Below the pieces are notes generated by a model. It did not search any database. It was not told where the DNA came from and saw only the letters and a list, made by a program, of their open reading frames with translations. DNA of 64,000 nucleotides, from contig JAHEHL010000002.1 in NCBI GenBank assembly GCA_024644595.1, forward strand, positions 537,774 to 601,773. The letters are read 5' to 3'. This stretch comes from Porticoccaceae bacterium. GTDB lineage: Bacteria; Pseudomonadota; Gammaproteobacteria; Pseudomonadales; Porticoccaceae. Shown in pieces: positions 48,623 through 59,038 of the stretch (position 1 is its first letter; the number at the start of each line of letters is the position of its first letter). The position numbers and the translations under genes were made by a program.

Positions 48623-48631
48623 GAGCCGGGG

Positions 48632-48656
48632 AAAACAACCTGCTGTTTAGAGCAGG
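48632..48656 (-). terminator. Possible terminator of pyk
   Basis: CCTGCT/AGCAGG arms (48639-48644 and 48651-48656) form a 6-bp hairpin overlapping the pyk stop codon, followed on the minus strand by TTGTTTT. The stem is short, so this is tentative. Confidence 0.4.
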
Positions 48657-50056
48657 TCGGCAATCTGGCGAATTTGAATGGCTTCAATGCCGTCGCCTGC
48701 CAGTGTATCGGAAATGACGACCACACGATCTTCCGGCGAAAATTCATCGCGCTTAATCATAATTGCTGCCGCAGCCGCCAGGGTCTCATCGGAATCCTTG
48801 CCGAACTCGATCTGATAACTGAGCACATTTCGGTTTAGCACTAACTGTCGACGGGTTGAGCCACTGTTGGTAAAGGCGCAGATAATTGGTTCCTGGGGGT
48901 GGCAGTTGGTTACCCGGTTGGCCATACGGCCACGCCTTGTGGGTACAATAATTGCTTTTGCAGAAATCGATTCTGCAAGGTCGACTGCAGCTTTGGCAAT
49001 ATGCTGCTTGTCGCCTTCAACCAACAGATTATCCGTAAAGCGCAGGCCTCGGCTGCTTTCGGTGGAGCGGGCGATCCGGTCAAGAATTTCGACACATTTA
49101 ACTGGATATTTACCGACTGTGGTCTCGCCAGAAAGCATAATCGCATCCGCTTCTTCATAGACCGCATTAGCGACATCGGTGACTTCTGCACGGGTTGGAA
49201 TAGGGTTTTCGATCATTGACTCAAGCATGTGTGTGGCGACAATTGCGCGCTTGCCCATCTCTGCGCACGTGCGGATGATCCGGCGCTGTATTCGCGGCAG
49301 GACTTCCAGGGGAATCTCTACACCGAGATCCCCACGAGCCACCATCACGCCATCGGCCGCGGCAATGATTTCGACCATATTGGTAATCGCTTCCTGGTCT
49401 TCTAGTTTGGCGATTATTTTTGTGGTCTCGGCCTTGTCGCCAAGCAGTTCACGCAGTTCGTGAATATCTTCAGCCTGGCGAACAAACGAGAGAGCGATAA
49501 AGTCGACTTCCTGGGATATGCCAAACTTGATATCGCGGCGATCTTTGTCGGTGATTGCCGGCAAGTTAACACGAATGCCGGGAAGGTTGACGTGACGCTT
49601 GCTTTTTAGCAGGCCGCCGTCGATCACCTTGCACTGCATATTGCGTTCTTCCTTGCTCAGTACTTCGAGATTAATCAGCCCGTTGTCAACAGTGATAATG
49701 TCACCTATATCAACGTCGTTAATTAAATCTTCATAGTTAATGTGAATAGAGGAAGATTCGACATCCTCTGCCCCGCGGGCCACAATCGAAACTGTTTCGC
49801 CGGCATTGAGGTGCAGGTCATTGGCCATATCACCGGTGCGAATTTCCGGTCCCTGGGTATCGAGCAGTACGGCGATAGGATGGTTGAGTTTACGATTGAG
49901 TACTCTAATTGCGTCGATCACCTTGCGGTGCGAATCGTGGCTGCCATGGGACATATTCAGTCGTGCCACATTCATTCCGGCATTGGCCAGCTTCTCCAAC
50001 ATCTCCAGAGAATCTGTTGCTGGGCCAATGGTGCAGATTATTTTAGTCTTGCGCAT
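48647..50056 (-). CDS. pyk: Pyruvate kinase
   Basis: Final ATP-yielding step of glycolysis; 469 residues. RKTKIICTIGPATDS, LNMSHGSHD, LLDTQGPEIRTG, AKLEDQEA, MVARGDLGVE and ATHMLESMIENPIPTRAEV (catalytic and metal residues) are all present. The C-terminal effector domain follows. The N-terminus overlaps the 3' end of the 5-formyltetrahydrofolate cyclo-ligase gene by 19 bp on the same strand. Confidence 0.97.
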   Translation of the reverse strand: MRKTKIICTIGPATDSLEMLEKLANAGMNVARLNMSHGSHDSHRKVIDAIRVLNRKLNHPIAVLLDTQGPEIRTGDMANDLHLNAGETVSIVARGAEDVESSSIHINYEDLINDVDIGDIITVDNGLINLEVLSKEERNMQCKVIDGGLLKSKRHVNLPGIRVNLPAITDKDRRDIKFGISQEVDFIALSFVRQAEDIHELRELLGDKAETTKIIAKLEDQEAITNMVEIIAAADGVMVARGDLGVEIPLEVLPRIQRRIIRTCAEMGKRAIVATHMLESMIENPIPTRAEVTDVANAVYEEADAIMLSGETTVGKYPVKCVEILDRIARSTESSRGLRFTDNLLVEGDKQHIAKAAVDLAESISAKAIIVPTRRGRMANRVTNCHPQEPIICAFTNSGSTRRQLVLNRNVLSYQIEFGKDSDETLAAAAAIMIKRDEFSPEDRVVVISDTLAGDGIEAIQIRQIADLL

Positions 50057-50622
50057 ATGATCTCTTTATCCGTTGCAATGTTGTCGAGGGGAATATCCCA
50101 GCTCTGGGTTGAAATATTGTCTAGTTCTTGGCATTGGTGTGCCAGACCAACGAGAGTCGGCCCTAATTTTTCACTGCAGGGTGCCAGCGTGCGATCGTAA
50201 AACCCGCCGCCCATTCCAATGCGATTGCCATTGCGATCGAATGCGACCAGCGGCACAAGGATAAGGTCGAGCTCGGATAATGGCAGGGTAGCTGCTGAGT
50301 CGAGCTTCGGTTCGGGTATCCCAAAGCGGTTTTTGTGCAGACTATCGCCTTGACGATATTGGGCGAAGTGCAGGCTGTTTCGTGTTGTAGGATCGATCAC
50401 TGGCAAAAAGCAGGTCTTATTCAATTTAAAAGCCGCCGCGATGATTTGTGCCGGATCAATTTCGCCATCATTGGCCAGATACACGGCTATGCGCTCGGCG
50501 CGCAGGAAAAACTCCTCGCGACACAACCGCTGGGCTAATTGCTCCGCTGCACAGCACTGCTGGTCTTTTGTCAGGCTTCGTCGTTTTTCGCGAATAGTCT
50601 TACGGATATGATCAGGATTCAT
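50038..50622 (-). CDS. ygfA: 5-formyltetrahydrofolate cyclo-ligase
   Basis: Recycles 5-formyl-THF to methenyl-THF with ATP; 194 residues. RKTIREKRRSL at the start, AVYLANDGEIDP, FLPVI, LDLILVPLVAFDRNGNRIGMGGGFYDR (split here: LVPLVAFDRNG and RIGMGGGFYDR, the substrate and ATP loop). It lies directly downstream of 6S RNA on the same strand, the ssrS-ygfA arrangement conserved from E. coli onwards. Confidence 0.95.
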   Translation of the reverse strand: MNPDHIRKTIREKRRSLTKDQQCCAAEQLAQRLCREEFFLRAERIAVYLANDGEIDPAQIIAAAFKLNKTCFLPVIDPTTRNSLHFAQYRQGDSLHKNRFGIPEPKLDSAATLPLSELDLILVPLVAFDRNGNRIGMGGGFYDRTLAPCSEKLGPTLVGLAHQCQELDNISTQSWDIPLDNIATDKEIICARLK

Positions 50623-50680
50623 ATGCAGATGGCCGCTCTGACCGGCAATGTAAGTCAGGTTTCTTAGCTTAAAAGAGTAA

Positions 50681-50850
50681 ATCCCAAGGTGCCGCTGTCA
50701 ACGTGGCCTTGAACCGAAAAGTTCAAGGTGGCTGCCCTCGCAATACATCAGGCTTTCCGACGCACGGAAGTGCACAACAGTATTGACGGAGAGTAACCGG
50801 GTAATAATTATCGGCTCAGGGACTTCTTGACTGGCGCACACCCCAGGAAT
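50681..50850 (-). ncRNA. ssrS: 6S RNA
   Basis: Located between zapA and ygfA on the minus strand, the conserved ssrS locus. The minus strand carries AGUCCCUGAGCCGAUA (5' half) and CACCUUGAAC...GGUUCAAGG (3' half hairpin), both diagnostic of 6S RNA. The ends pair (AUUCC...GGGAU) to give the long rod that mimics an open promoter and traps sigma-70 RNA polymerase. A -10 TATACT at 50855-50860 sets the 5' end near 50849. The length, about 170 nt, is slightly short; ends are approximate. Confidence 0.85.
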
Positions 50851-50924
50851 CCGCAGTATATCAGAGCGATTTCAAAAAGACCCTGTAAAACGCGATAACT
50901 TGTCAGTGATATGGGCTTGTAGGT

Positions 50925-51221
50925 CTAGCCGTTGAGGTCGGAGAGTGCGGAGTTGAGTTTTACATTCAGTGATTGCAATAACTGCGAGGTTTCGGCATCT
51001 GCCTTAACCGCTTGTTCACTGCGAATCAGGTCGTGAGCTAGATTGAGCGCGGCCATTACGGCAATGCGTTCAACACCTATGATATGTGAGCCGCGACGAA
51101 TCTCTTCCATTTTTTCGCCGAGTAGCTTGGCCGACATGATCAGAGCATCTCGCTCATTCGGTTGACAGTTAACCTGATAGTCTTTATCCAGTATGCGGAT
51201 AGTGAGAGAAATAGATGACAT
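50925..51221 (-). CDS. zapA: Cell division protein ZapA
   Basis: Small cytoplasmic protein (98 residues) that bundles FtsZ filaments at the division septum. ISLTIRILDKDYQVNC and GVERIAVMAALNLAHDL are the ZapA signatures, followed by a C-terminal coiled coil. It begins 2 bp after the ZapB-like gene stop, upstream of 6S RNA. Confidence 0.95.
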   Translation of the reverse strand: MSSISLTIRILDKDYQVNCQPNERDALIMSAKLLGEKMEEIRRGSHIIGVERIAVMAALNLAHDLIRSEQAVKADAETSQLLQSLNVKLNSALSDLNG

Positions 51222-51223
51222 GC

Positions 51224-51424
51224 TTACTCCGCGTTGAGGTTTTTCAGACGATTAATCATCGTCTCGATTTTTTGTCGTGCCATGTCGTTTTGCTCTATAA
51301 GTTTTCCGCGCTGACCGACCAGGCTGTCCTCTCTTGCTCGCAGTGCGTGGTTCTCCTGCTTTAGCTGGAGGCAGAGCTCAATCAGGTTATCCAGTTTATT
51401 TTCTAGTTCTTCGTAACCACTCAT
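51224..51424 (-). CDS. TIGR02449 family coiled-coil protein (ZapB-like)
   Basis: 66 residues, almost entirely predicted coiled coil: heptads LENKLDNLIELCLQLKQEN then KIETMINRLKNL. It matches the TIGR02449 family found next to zapA in gammaproteobacteria and resembles ZapB in size and shape, so a role in the Z-ring is a reasonable inference. Two bases separate it from zapA. Confidence 0.87.
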   Translation of the reverse strand: MSGYEELENKLDNLIELCLQLKQENHALRAREDSLVGQRGKLIEQNDMARQKIETMINRLKNLNAE

Positions 51425-51638
51425 AGCTGGAGCACTTCTCAGGTTAGGCTTTCAGGCAAATTTTCTTCAGGTTTGATAACAGTCATGGCCGGCTTTTAAG
51501 CAGCTATTAAAACCCCTGCGATTCGACTGTGACTATAGGTAATGGCGCAGTTTTGGTCAATTCCTGTACGAAGTCAATGTGGCGTGCAGTGAAAATCGTA
51601 CAATGTTAGGATGCACGCAGTGTAAACGAGGCAACTAA

Positions 51639-52184
51639 ATGACATTTGAACAGCTGGAAGATCTCTTTTTTAATCTGCAAGTAAAGGCCGATCCGTCCGG
51701 GTTTCATGGCTTTCTCTGCGGCCGACTGTGTTGCGGAACCATACCGCTTGAGCAATTGATCAGCACTTCCACCGACTGGCTCGGTCTGGACGACGAGCAG
51801 GGGGAGGCAGCATCCCATCCGCTGCGCGATTTCTATGAAACTTCGTTGACCAATCTGGAAGACGTCGCCTTTCTGTTCCAGCCTATTCTGCCGGATGATG
51901 AGTTGCCATTGCATGAGCGGCTGGTTGCGGTTGGCCAATGGTGCAGCAACTATATTTCCGGGCTTGGCGATGGGATGAGTGACGGCTTTACGGTGTCGGA
52001 AGATGCTCGAGAGGCGCTGGAAGATATTGCTGCGATTGCTCAAATATCGATTGACTACGAAACCGATGATGACGGTGAACGCGATTACACTGAGCTGGTT
52101 GAGTATATTCGCATCGCCGTGCAACTTATTTTTACTGAGCTGCACCCGGACGTCAGTGCGGATGGCGGCCCGACTATTCATTGA
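51639..52184 (+). CDS. ygfB: YgfB/YecA family protein (UPF0149)
   Basis: 181 residues. FHGFLCGRLCCG, the W-containing GQWCSNYISGLGDG and ALEDIAAIAQI are UPF0149 signatures. It lacks the C-terminal SEC-C zinc motif of longer YecA members, so it belongs to the YgfB type. In Pseudomonas YgfB influences beta-lactam resistance through ampDh3, but the general role is unclear. It heads a ygfB-pepP-ubiH-ubiI run on the plus strand, divergent from the ZapB-like gene. A long antisense frame opposite it has no support. Confidence 0.92.
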   Translation: MTFEQLEDLFFNLQVKADPSGFHGFLCGRLCCGTIPLEQLISTSTDWLGLDDEQGEAASHPLRDFYETSLTNLEDVAFLFQPILPDDELPLHERLVAVGQWCSNYISGLGDGMSDGFTVSEDAREALEDIAAIAQISIDYETDDDGERDYTELVEYIRIAVQLIFTELHPDVSADGGPTIH

Positions 52185-52266
52185 TGGGCTGGTTGTTCTC
52201 GTTGATGTGTTGGTCAATCCTGACGTCACGACGACCTAAAACTCCGTGAAACCCTGAGAGGGAATT

Positions 52267-53577
52267 ATGATTACCGCCAATGAGTACAAGGCCCGGCGGA
52301 GGGAATTAATGTCGATGATGGCTGCCAACAGTATTGCCGTTATTACCGCCGCGCCGGAAAAAATTCGTTCCCGAGATACCCACTACCCTTACAAGCAGGC
52401 TACCAGTTTTAGTTATTTATGTGGTTTTGCCGAGCCGGAATCTGTTTTGGTTTTGCTGCCTGGTCGCGAGCAGGGCGAGTGCCTGTTGTTTTGCCGTGAG
52501 AAAGATAAGCTGCGCGAAATCTGGGACGGATATCGTTCAGGTCCGGAGGCAGCCGTGGTTGATTATTTGGTTGACGATGCTTTCCCAATTGGTGACATTG
52601 ACGAGATTCTCCCCGGTGTTCTCGAAGGTCGAGAGCGTGTTTATTACGCTATAGGCAAAGACCCTGATTTTGACCGTCACCTGATGAGCTGGATCAATGA
52701 TATTCGCGATCAAAAAGACCGTGGCTCTGCGCCTCCGGGCGAATTTGTCGACCTTGATCATCTGGTCAATGAAATGCGTTTGATCAAGACTGCTGCTGAG
52801 CTCAAGCTGATGCGCAAAGCTGGGGAGATTTCTGCTCGGGCCCACTGTCGTGCGATGCGGATCAGTGTGCCGGGAATATATGAATATCAGCTGCAGGCCG
52901 AAATTGAACATGAGTTTATGGTTTCTGGAGCATCGGCTCCTGCCTATACCAGTATTGTCGGTGGCGGCAAAAATGGTTGTGTCTTGCACTATATCGAGAA
53001 CCGGAAAAGGGTTAATGACGGAGATCTAGTATTGATCGACGCGGGTTGTGAATATAACAATTACGCGGCGGATATTACGCGCACGTTTCCGGTTAACGGC
53101 AAGTTCAGTGCCGAACAGGCGGCGATCTACGATATTGTGCTGCAGGCGCAGAGTGAAGCTATTGCGAAAATTGTTCCCGGGGCGCCCTACAACGTCGCCA
53201 ATGATGCCACGGTGGCAGTGATCACTCAGGGTTTGCGCGACCTGGGTTTGCTCGATGGTGAGGTTGCGGAACTGATCGAGACAGAGGCTTATAGAGAGTT
53301 TTATATGCACAGCTCGGGCCACTGGTTGGGCATGGATGTTCACGATGTGGGTGATTATAAGATCGAAAATCAGTGGCGCGTCTATGAGCCCGGAATGGTG
53401 GTCACAGTAGAACCTGGTATCTATATTAGTCCCGACAACACAGCAGTTGCTGAAAAGTGGCGGGGCATGGCCGTGCGAATTGAGGATGATATTGCCGTGA
53501 CCAAGACCGGCCATGAAGATCTGACCAGCGGCGTGCCAAAAACGCGCGGTGATATTGAACTGTTGATGGCGAGTTAA
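52267..53577 (+). CDS. pepP: Xaa-Pro aminopeptidase II
   Basis: Dinuclear metallopeptidase removing N-terminal residues before proline; 436 residues. The pita-bread C-terminal domain keeps all metal ligands: LIDAGCEYNNYAADITRTFP (two Asp), SSGHWLGMDVHDVG (His), VTVEPGIYI (Glu) and VRIEDDIAV (Glu). GAGAGGGAA precedes the ATG. The ubiH start lies 3 bp after the stop. Confidence 0.96.
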   Translation: MITANEYKARRRELMSMMAANSIAVITAAPEKIRSRDTHYPYKQATSFSYLCGFAEPESVLVLLPGREQGECLLFCREKDKLREIWDGYRSGPEAAVVDYLVDDAFPIGDIDEILPGVLEGRERVYYAIGKDPDFDRHLMSWINDIRDQKDRGSAPPGEFVDLDHLVNEMRLIKTAAELKLMRKAGEISARAHCRAMRISVPGIYEYQLQAEIEHEFMVSGASAPAYTSIVGGGKNGCVLHYIENRKRVNDGDLVLIDAGCEYNNYAADITRTFPVNGKFSAEQAAIYDIVLQAQSEAIAKIVPGAPYNVANDATVAVITQGLRDLGLLDGEVAELIETEAYREFYMHSSGHWLGMDVHDVGDYKIENQWRVYEPGMVVTVEPGIYISPDNTAVAEKWRGMAVRIEDDIAVTKTGHEDLTSGVPKTRGDIELLMAS

Positions 53578-53580
53578 TCT

Positions 53581-54843
53581 GTGAACAATACTGGGCAAAT
53601 ACACCATCAGACAGATTATGACATCGTTATTGTCGGCGGCGGCATGGTGGGGATAAGTTTGGCCTTGTTGCTGGCAAGGCAAAATCACGCATGGAGGGTT
53701 CTTCTGCTGGAGGCCAAAGATTTTGGCAATAGCCAGCAGCCTGATTTTAGCCCGAGTTTTGATGCGCGCTCCACGGCTCTGTCGTGGAGTAGTCGCACTA
53801 TTTTTCATGCAGCTGATCTCTGGTCTGAGCTGCAACCTCACTCTAGTGACATTAAAAATATCCATGTCAGTGATCGCGGCCGTGTGGGCTTGACGCGAAT
53901 CAACGCGGAGGAGGTAGGAGTAGAGGCGTTGGGCTATGTCCTTGAGAATCGCTGGCTCGGTTCAGTGCTGGTTAAAAAGCTGGCTGAGACATCAGTTGAG
54001 GTGAGGGCGCCGGAGCGTGTTGCCAAAGCTGAAGTGGTTCAGTCTGGTGTGCGGATCAGTTTGGAAAACAGCGCCGATATTATCAATGCATCGTTACTCG
54101 TTATCGCCGATGGTGCCAACTCGAAAACCGCTCAGAAACTGGGCGTCCACAGCAATCATCAGCCCTATGGGCAGCAGGGCATTATTGCCAATATCGGAAT
54201 TGAAAGCCCCCATAATGGCGTGGCTTACGAGCGCTTTACGGAACAGGGGCCAATGGCTATGTTGCCACTGCCAGACTGTGATGGTGGTGCCCGCTGCGCA
54301 CTGGTCTGGACGCAGCCGCCCGAACGCGCCGAGCAGTTGATGGCGGCCAGTGACAGCGTGTTTTTGCAGGCACTGCAGAACAGTTTTGGCTATCGCTTGG
54401 GCAAGCTGGGAAAAGTTGGTGAGCGAACTGTATATCCGCTCGCACTCACTACCGCCAGTGAACAGGTACGTCGCAGTATCGTTGTGCTGGGGAACGCCGC
54501 ACACAGTCTGCACCCGGTTGCCGGGCAGGGCTTTAATCTGTCCTTGCGCGATGTCGCAACGCTCGCCGAGGTGCTCGGCAGTGCAAGGTCGGAGTGTGAG
54601 TCTGTGCCTGAATCCTTTGCTTCCCTGGAGACCTTGGAGCGTTATCAGCAACAGCAGTTGAGGGATCAGCAGAGGACATTATTATTCAGCGATAATTTAC
54701 CTAAATTGTTTTCCCAATCAGCGTCAGCGGTGGCACTGGGTCGCAACATTGGTTTGCTATTGATGGATTTGGCACCCGGCCTGCGCAGTAGCTTTGCCCT
54801 GTTTGGGATGGGCATGATCAATCGAGAGGCGCGATATGACTAG
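53581..54843 (+). CDS. ubiH: 2-octaprenyl-6-methoxyphenol hydroxylase UbiH
   Basis: FAD monooxygenase of ubiquinone synthesis; 420 residues, starting at GTG 53581. The Rossmann FAD motif is VGGGMVGISLALLLA, the DG motif is VIADGANSK, and the third FAD motif is VVLGNAAHSLHPVAGQGFNL. The name UbiH rests on order (pepP-ubiH-ubiI) and on similarity of these motifs. Its end overlaps the next hydroxylase by 8 bp. Confidence 0.92.
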   Translation: MNNTGQIHHQTDYDIVIVGGGMVGISLALLLARQNHAWRVLLLEAKDFGNSQQPDFSPSFDARSTALSWSSRTIFHAADLWSELQPHSSDIKNIHVSDRGRVGLTRINAEEVGVEALGYVLENRWLGSVLVKKLAETSVEVRAPERVAKAEVVQSGVRISLENSADIINASLLVIADGANSKTAQKLGVHSNHQPYGQQGIIANIGIESPHNGVAYERFTEQGPMAMLPLPDCDGGARCALVWTQPPERAEQLMAASDSVFLQALQNSFGYRLGKLGKVGERTVYPLALTTASEQVRRSIVVLGNAAHSLHPVAGQGFNLSLRDVATLAEVLGSARSECESVPESFASLETLERYQQQQLRDQQRTLLFSDNLPKLFSQSASAVALGRNIGLLLMDLAPGLRSSFALFGMGMINREARYD

Positions 54844-56056
54844 ATCCCAGATGCCGATTAAAGCCCAGCATTATGATGTGATTGTGGTGGGTGCTGGAAT
54901 GGTCGGTGCCGCCTTTGCCTGTCTGTTGGCTCGCTCTAATCCGGCACTGCAAATCGCTCTCCTCGAAGCGCATCAAAGTGGCGGCTTCAGCAAAGATAAA
55001 TTCGATCCACGGGTTGCAGCGCTAACTGAAAAATCGCGGGCGCTTCTCGAGTGTTGTGGTGTTTGGGAACAGATCAAAGCTCAGCGCGTTAGTGCGTATC
55101 GTGCGATGCACGTTTGGGATGCAGAGGGCACTGGAGAAATTCATTTTGACTGTCGTGATGTGCAGCAGTCCAATCTGGGCCATATTGTCGAAAACTCTCT
55201 TGTTGTTGAAAGCCTGCTAGAGCAAATTGAACAGCTCGCTAATATTAACTTTATCTGCCCGGCCACTGTGAATCATTACGCCCGATCGGAGGCCCAAGTC
55301 TCCCTCGAGTTAGATACTGGCGATGTCTTGTCGACCGCATTATTGGTTGCCGCTGACGGTGGCAATTCGGCCATCCGCCAGCACTTTGAGTTTGCAACTC
55401 GCGAATGGGATTATGGGCATAGTGCGATAGTCACGACTGTGCAAAGCGAGGCTGTCCACAAGCAAACCGCATGGCAGAGATTTATGCCCAGCGGCCCTTT
55501 GGCGTTATTGCCCTTAGATAGAGAGGGCGATCAGCATTACTGCTCGCTGGTTTGGTCACAGGATTCGGTCGAGGCGGAACGCTTGATGGCTATGGATGAT
55601 GAGGACTTTTGCGCCGAACTGAGCCGTGCCAGTGAAAACTGTATCGGTAAGGTAATCGCGGTTGATAAGCGGTTTGCTATTCCTCTGCGGCAGCGCCATG
55701 CGACAGACTACATCAGTCAGCGTGTGGCTCTTTTAGGCGATGCGGCACACACAATCCATCCGCTTGCCGGGCAGGGAGTCAATCTCGGTTTTGCTGATGT
55801 GGCGGCATTGGTGGAGACGCTCTCTGCGCAAGCTAAGCGTGGTAATGATCTGGGTTCGCTACTTACCCTGAGTCAGTATCAGCGCCAGCGAAAACCGGAA
55901 AATCTGGCTGTGATGGCGGCGATGGAAGGCTTTAAGCGATTGTTCGGGGCGGACAATATTGCACTGCGCTTGTTACGGAATATAGGTTTGGCCAAGGTCA
56001 ACCGGCTACACCCATTAAAGAATAAAATTATTCGCCAGGTGATGGGCCTGTCCTGA
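54836..56056 (+). CDS. ubiI: Ubiquinone ring hydroxylase UbiI (VisC) family
   Basis: Second FAD monooxygenase, 406 residues, paralogous to UbiH. FAD motif VGAGMVGAAFACLLA, DG motif AADGGNSAIR, and LLGDAAHTIHPLAGQGVNLG. The position after ubiH marks it as UbiI, which hydroxylates C5 of the ring. With Coq7 at 27.5 kb the window encodes hydroxylases for all three ring positions, provided the names are right. It overlaps ubiH by 8 bp. Confidence 0.9.
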   Translation: MTRSQMPIKAQHYDVIVVGAGMVGAAFACLLARSNPALQIALLEAHQSGGFSKDKFDPRVAALTEKSRALLECCGVWEQIKAQRVSAYRAMHVWDAEGTGEIHFDCRDVQQSNLGHIVENSLVVESLLEQIEQLANINFICPATVNHYARSEAQVSLELDTGDVLSTALLVAADGGNSAIRQHFEFATREWDYGHSAIVTTVQSEAVHKQTAWQRFMPSGPLALLPLDREGDQHYCSLVWSQDSVEAERLMAMDDEDFCAELSRASENCIGKVIAVDKRFAIPLRQRHATDYISQRVALLGDAAHTIHPLAGQGVNLGFADVAALVETLSAQAKRGNDLGSLLTLSQYQRQRKPENLAVMAAMEGFKRLFGADNIALRLLRNIGLAKVNRLHPLKNKIIRQVMGLS

Positions 56057-56140
56057 ACCAAAATCGCTATCTTACACCAGCTCATGTTAGCCGCGGTATC
56101 TGGTAAACCCGAGAGCTTTATTTTGGGAAGAGAGCCTTGT

Positions 56141-57190
56141 CTAGGAAGACAGCATTATCAGTTTAAAAGAGCCGCTTCTGGCGAGTTCTGCAACTTTCGG
56201 GAAATAGTCTCGGGCTTTCTTTTCCAGTGCGATAAAGTTATTCACTACAAACAGGGCGCGCCCATGCGGTGCCAATAATCGCTTGCTGGCACAGAGAAAT
56301 TTGTCAGTCAGCTCACTCTCTATATGAAAACCCTGATGAAAGGGCGGGTTGCAGAGAATCGTATCAAAGCGATCATTGATTTGACTGCCAGCATCGCCTG
56401 CTATCACTGTTCCGCTGATCTTCAGGGCGGCAAAGTTGGCTGCGCAAGCCTGCAGCGCTGCCGCATTGTTGTCGGTGGCGAAAATTTGTTTGACGCCTTG
56501 CTGTGCTGCTGCGCAAGACAGATAGCCATAGCCGCAGCCCAGATCGAGCAGAGTTTGTGGCGGGTTAGGCATGGAAGCGAGAAAATTGCCTAGATGCAGG
56601 ATAAGAAAGGCACTGCCCTGATCGATTTTGTTCCAGCCAAAAATACCCGGTTTGCTCTGCAGGGGCATATCCTCTGGCCCTTTGATAGGCCGCAAATTTG
56701 CGTAATCTTTGGCATCGAGAAGCGTTTGATTGCCTGCATGTTTGGTTATGTGGGCGACATAATAATTGCCGCGTTTGTGTGGCTGACACTTATCTGCAAA
56801 CAACTGGCAAGCATGGCCAGTATAGGTTTTTACGCCATCGGTTTTTTCGCCGCTCAGGATCAGTACACCGCCCGCCTTAAGTAGTATGGATGCAGAGTTG
56901 ATAACGTGATGACTGACCGCGCGCTCTTTAGAAACCCGAAACAGCACCGTATCAAAACTGGCGGGGGTTAGGTTAGAAAAATCGAAATCAGTAAATGCTG
57001 TCGGCACGCCGGCCTGCTCAGCAGCAAGCGCAATCTCATAGCGATTACTTACTAACTGCCGATCGGCCGTGCCGGAAAAAGCGACGCTGCTCCAGGCCAC
57101 ACCCTGCCAATTTTCGTCGGCGATAATCAGACAATGGCCTTGAAGAGTGGCCAGTTCCTGAACAAGCAGTTCAACGCTGGGGTCACTCAT
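56141..57190 (-). CDS. rsmC: RsmC-like rRNA guanine-N2 methyltransferase
   Basis: 349 residues in two parts: a degenerate N-terminal methyltransferase-like domain and a C-terminal catalytic domain. The latter has LLDLGCGYGYLSCAAAQQG (SAM loop), TDNNAAAL and the N2-methylase motif NPPFHQG. Length, duplicated architecture and KPGIFGWNKID-type linker fit RsmC/RlmG. Whether it modifies 16S G1207 (RsmC) or 23S G1835 (RlmG) cannot be settled by eye; RsmC is my preference. Its start overlaps the rsuA stop by 4 bp. Confidence 0.83.
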   Translation of the reverse strand: MSDPSVELLVQELATLQGHCLIIADENWQGVAWSSVAFSGTADRQLVSNRYEIALAAEQAGVPTAFTDFDFSNLTPASFDTVLFRVSKERAVSHHVINSASILLKAGGVLILSGEKTDGVKTYTGHACQLFADKCQPHKRGNYYVAHITKHAGNQTLLDAKDYANLRPIKGPEDMPLQSKPGIFGWNKIDQGSAFLILHLGNFLASMPNPPQTLLDLGCGYGYLSCAAAQQGVKQIFATDNNAAALQACAANFAALKISGTVIAGDAGSQINDRFDTILCNPPFHQGFHIESELTDKFLCASKRLLAPHGRALFVVNNFIALEKKARDYFPKVAELARSGSFKLIMLSS

Positions 57191-57881
57191 AATATGCTCG
57201 CCACTTCCTCTTCGGTTAGGGCTCGGTAATCACCGGGCTCAAGAAGTGGGTCGAGGACAATGCCGCCAACCTGTGTCCTATGTAGAGCTTCAACATGGTT
57301 GCCAAGCGCAGCAAACATGCGTTTAACCTGATGATATTTTCCCTCAGCAATACTTAACAGCACTGTGCGATCATCGATAATATCCATGGTAGCAGGCAGG
57401 CAGGGATGTTTTTCGCCTTCGAGCCAGACACCATTGGCGAGCTTTTGTTGATAGTCGGCGGTGATGGGAATGCCCAGCGTAACCCTATAGATTTTTTGAC
57501 AGTCACTTCGTGGCGAAGTCAGGCGGTGATTCCATTGGCCATCGTCTGTCACCAGCAGCAGTCCGGTAGTGTCTATATCCAGGCGCCCGGCAATCTGCAG
57601 TTCCGCACTGCGGTGCTCATAGATCAGATCAAGGGCAGTGGTATTGTTGTTATCCTTGGTTGCAGAGACTACGCCGACCGGTTTGTTAAGCATAAAGTAA
57701 CGACTTTGTGGCAGATGGATTGCCGAGCCGTCGATGCAGATCGACTCAGTGCCGCTGACTTTTTGTGCAGGGTTGGTCGCCGGCTGGTCGTCGATGGTGA
57801 CATCGCCGAACTTTATGTAGCGCTTTACTTCGCTGCGTGACAGATCAGTGGCATTGCTGATGTATTTATCGAGTCTCAGCA

Positions 57882-57882
<1 letters not shown>
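57187..57882 (-). CDS. rsuA: 16S rRNA pseudouridine synthase RsuA
   Basis: 231 residues: an N-terminal S4 RNA-binding domain (RLDKYISNATDLSRSEVKRY) and the RsuA-type catalytic domain with AGRLDIDTTGLLL (catalytic Asp). KIYRVTL, EGKYHQVKRMFAALGN and LHRTQVGG follow. This subfamily makes pseudouridine 516 in 16S rRNA. It shares one base with the hemB stop region and overlaps the methyltransferase gene downstream. Confidence 0.92.
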
Positions 57883-58949
<1,067 letters not shown>

Positions 58950-59038
58950 TCAGGGCGCCATAATACGAAAAATTTGCCACTCAGGTGTGACTATCTTTTC
59001 TCGAACGGCGCCTCAAATCAACGATTCGACTGCGGCGC

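Noticed and set aside
48611-48630. Stable hairpin at the ilvA stop codon
   Set aside because: An 8-bp stem (48611-48618 with 48623-48630) is visible, but no T-run follows on either strand, so it is not an intrinsic terminator.
51606-52229. Long antisense frame (207 codons) opposite ygfB
   Set aside because: The plus-strand frame matches UPF0149 clearly, with a start and neighbours in order. The antisense frame has no family motifs or ribosome-binding site.
53026-53865. Antisense frame of 279 codons opposite pepP and ubiH
   Set aside because: It covers the metal-binding domain of PepP, whose motifs are all intact on the plus strand; no independent support.
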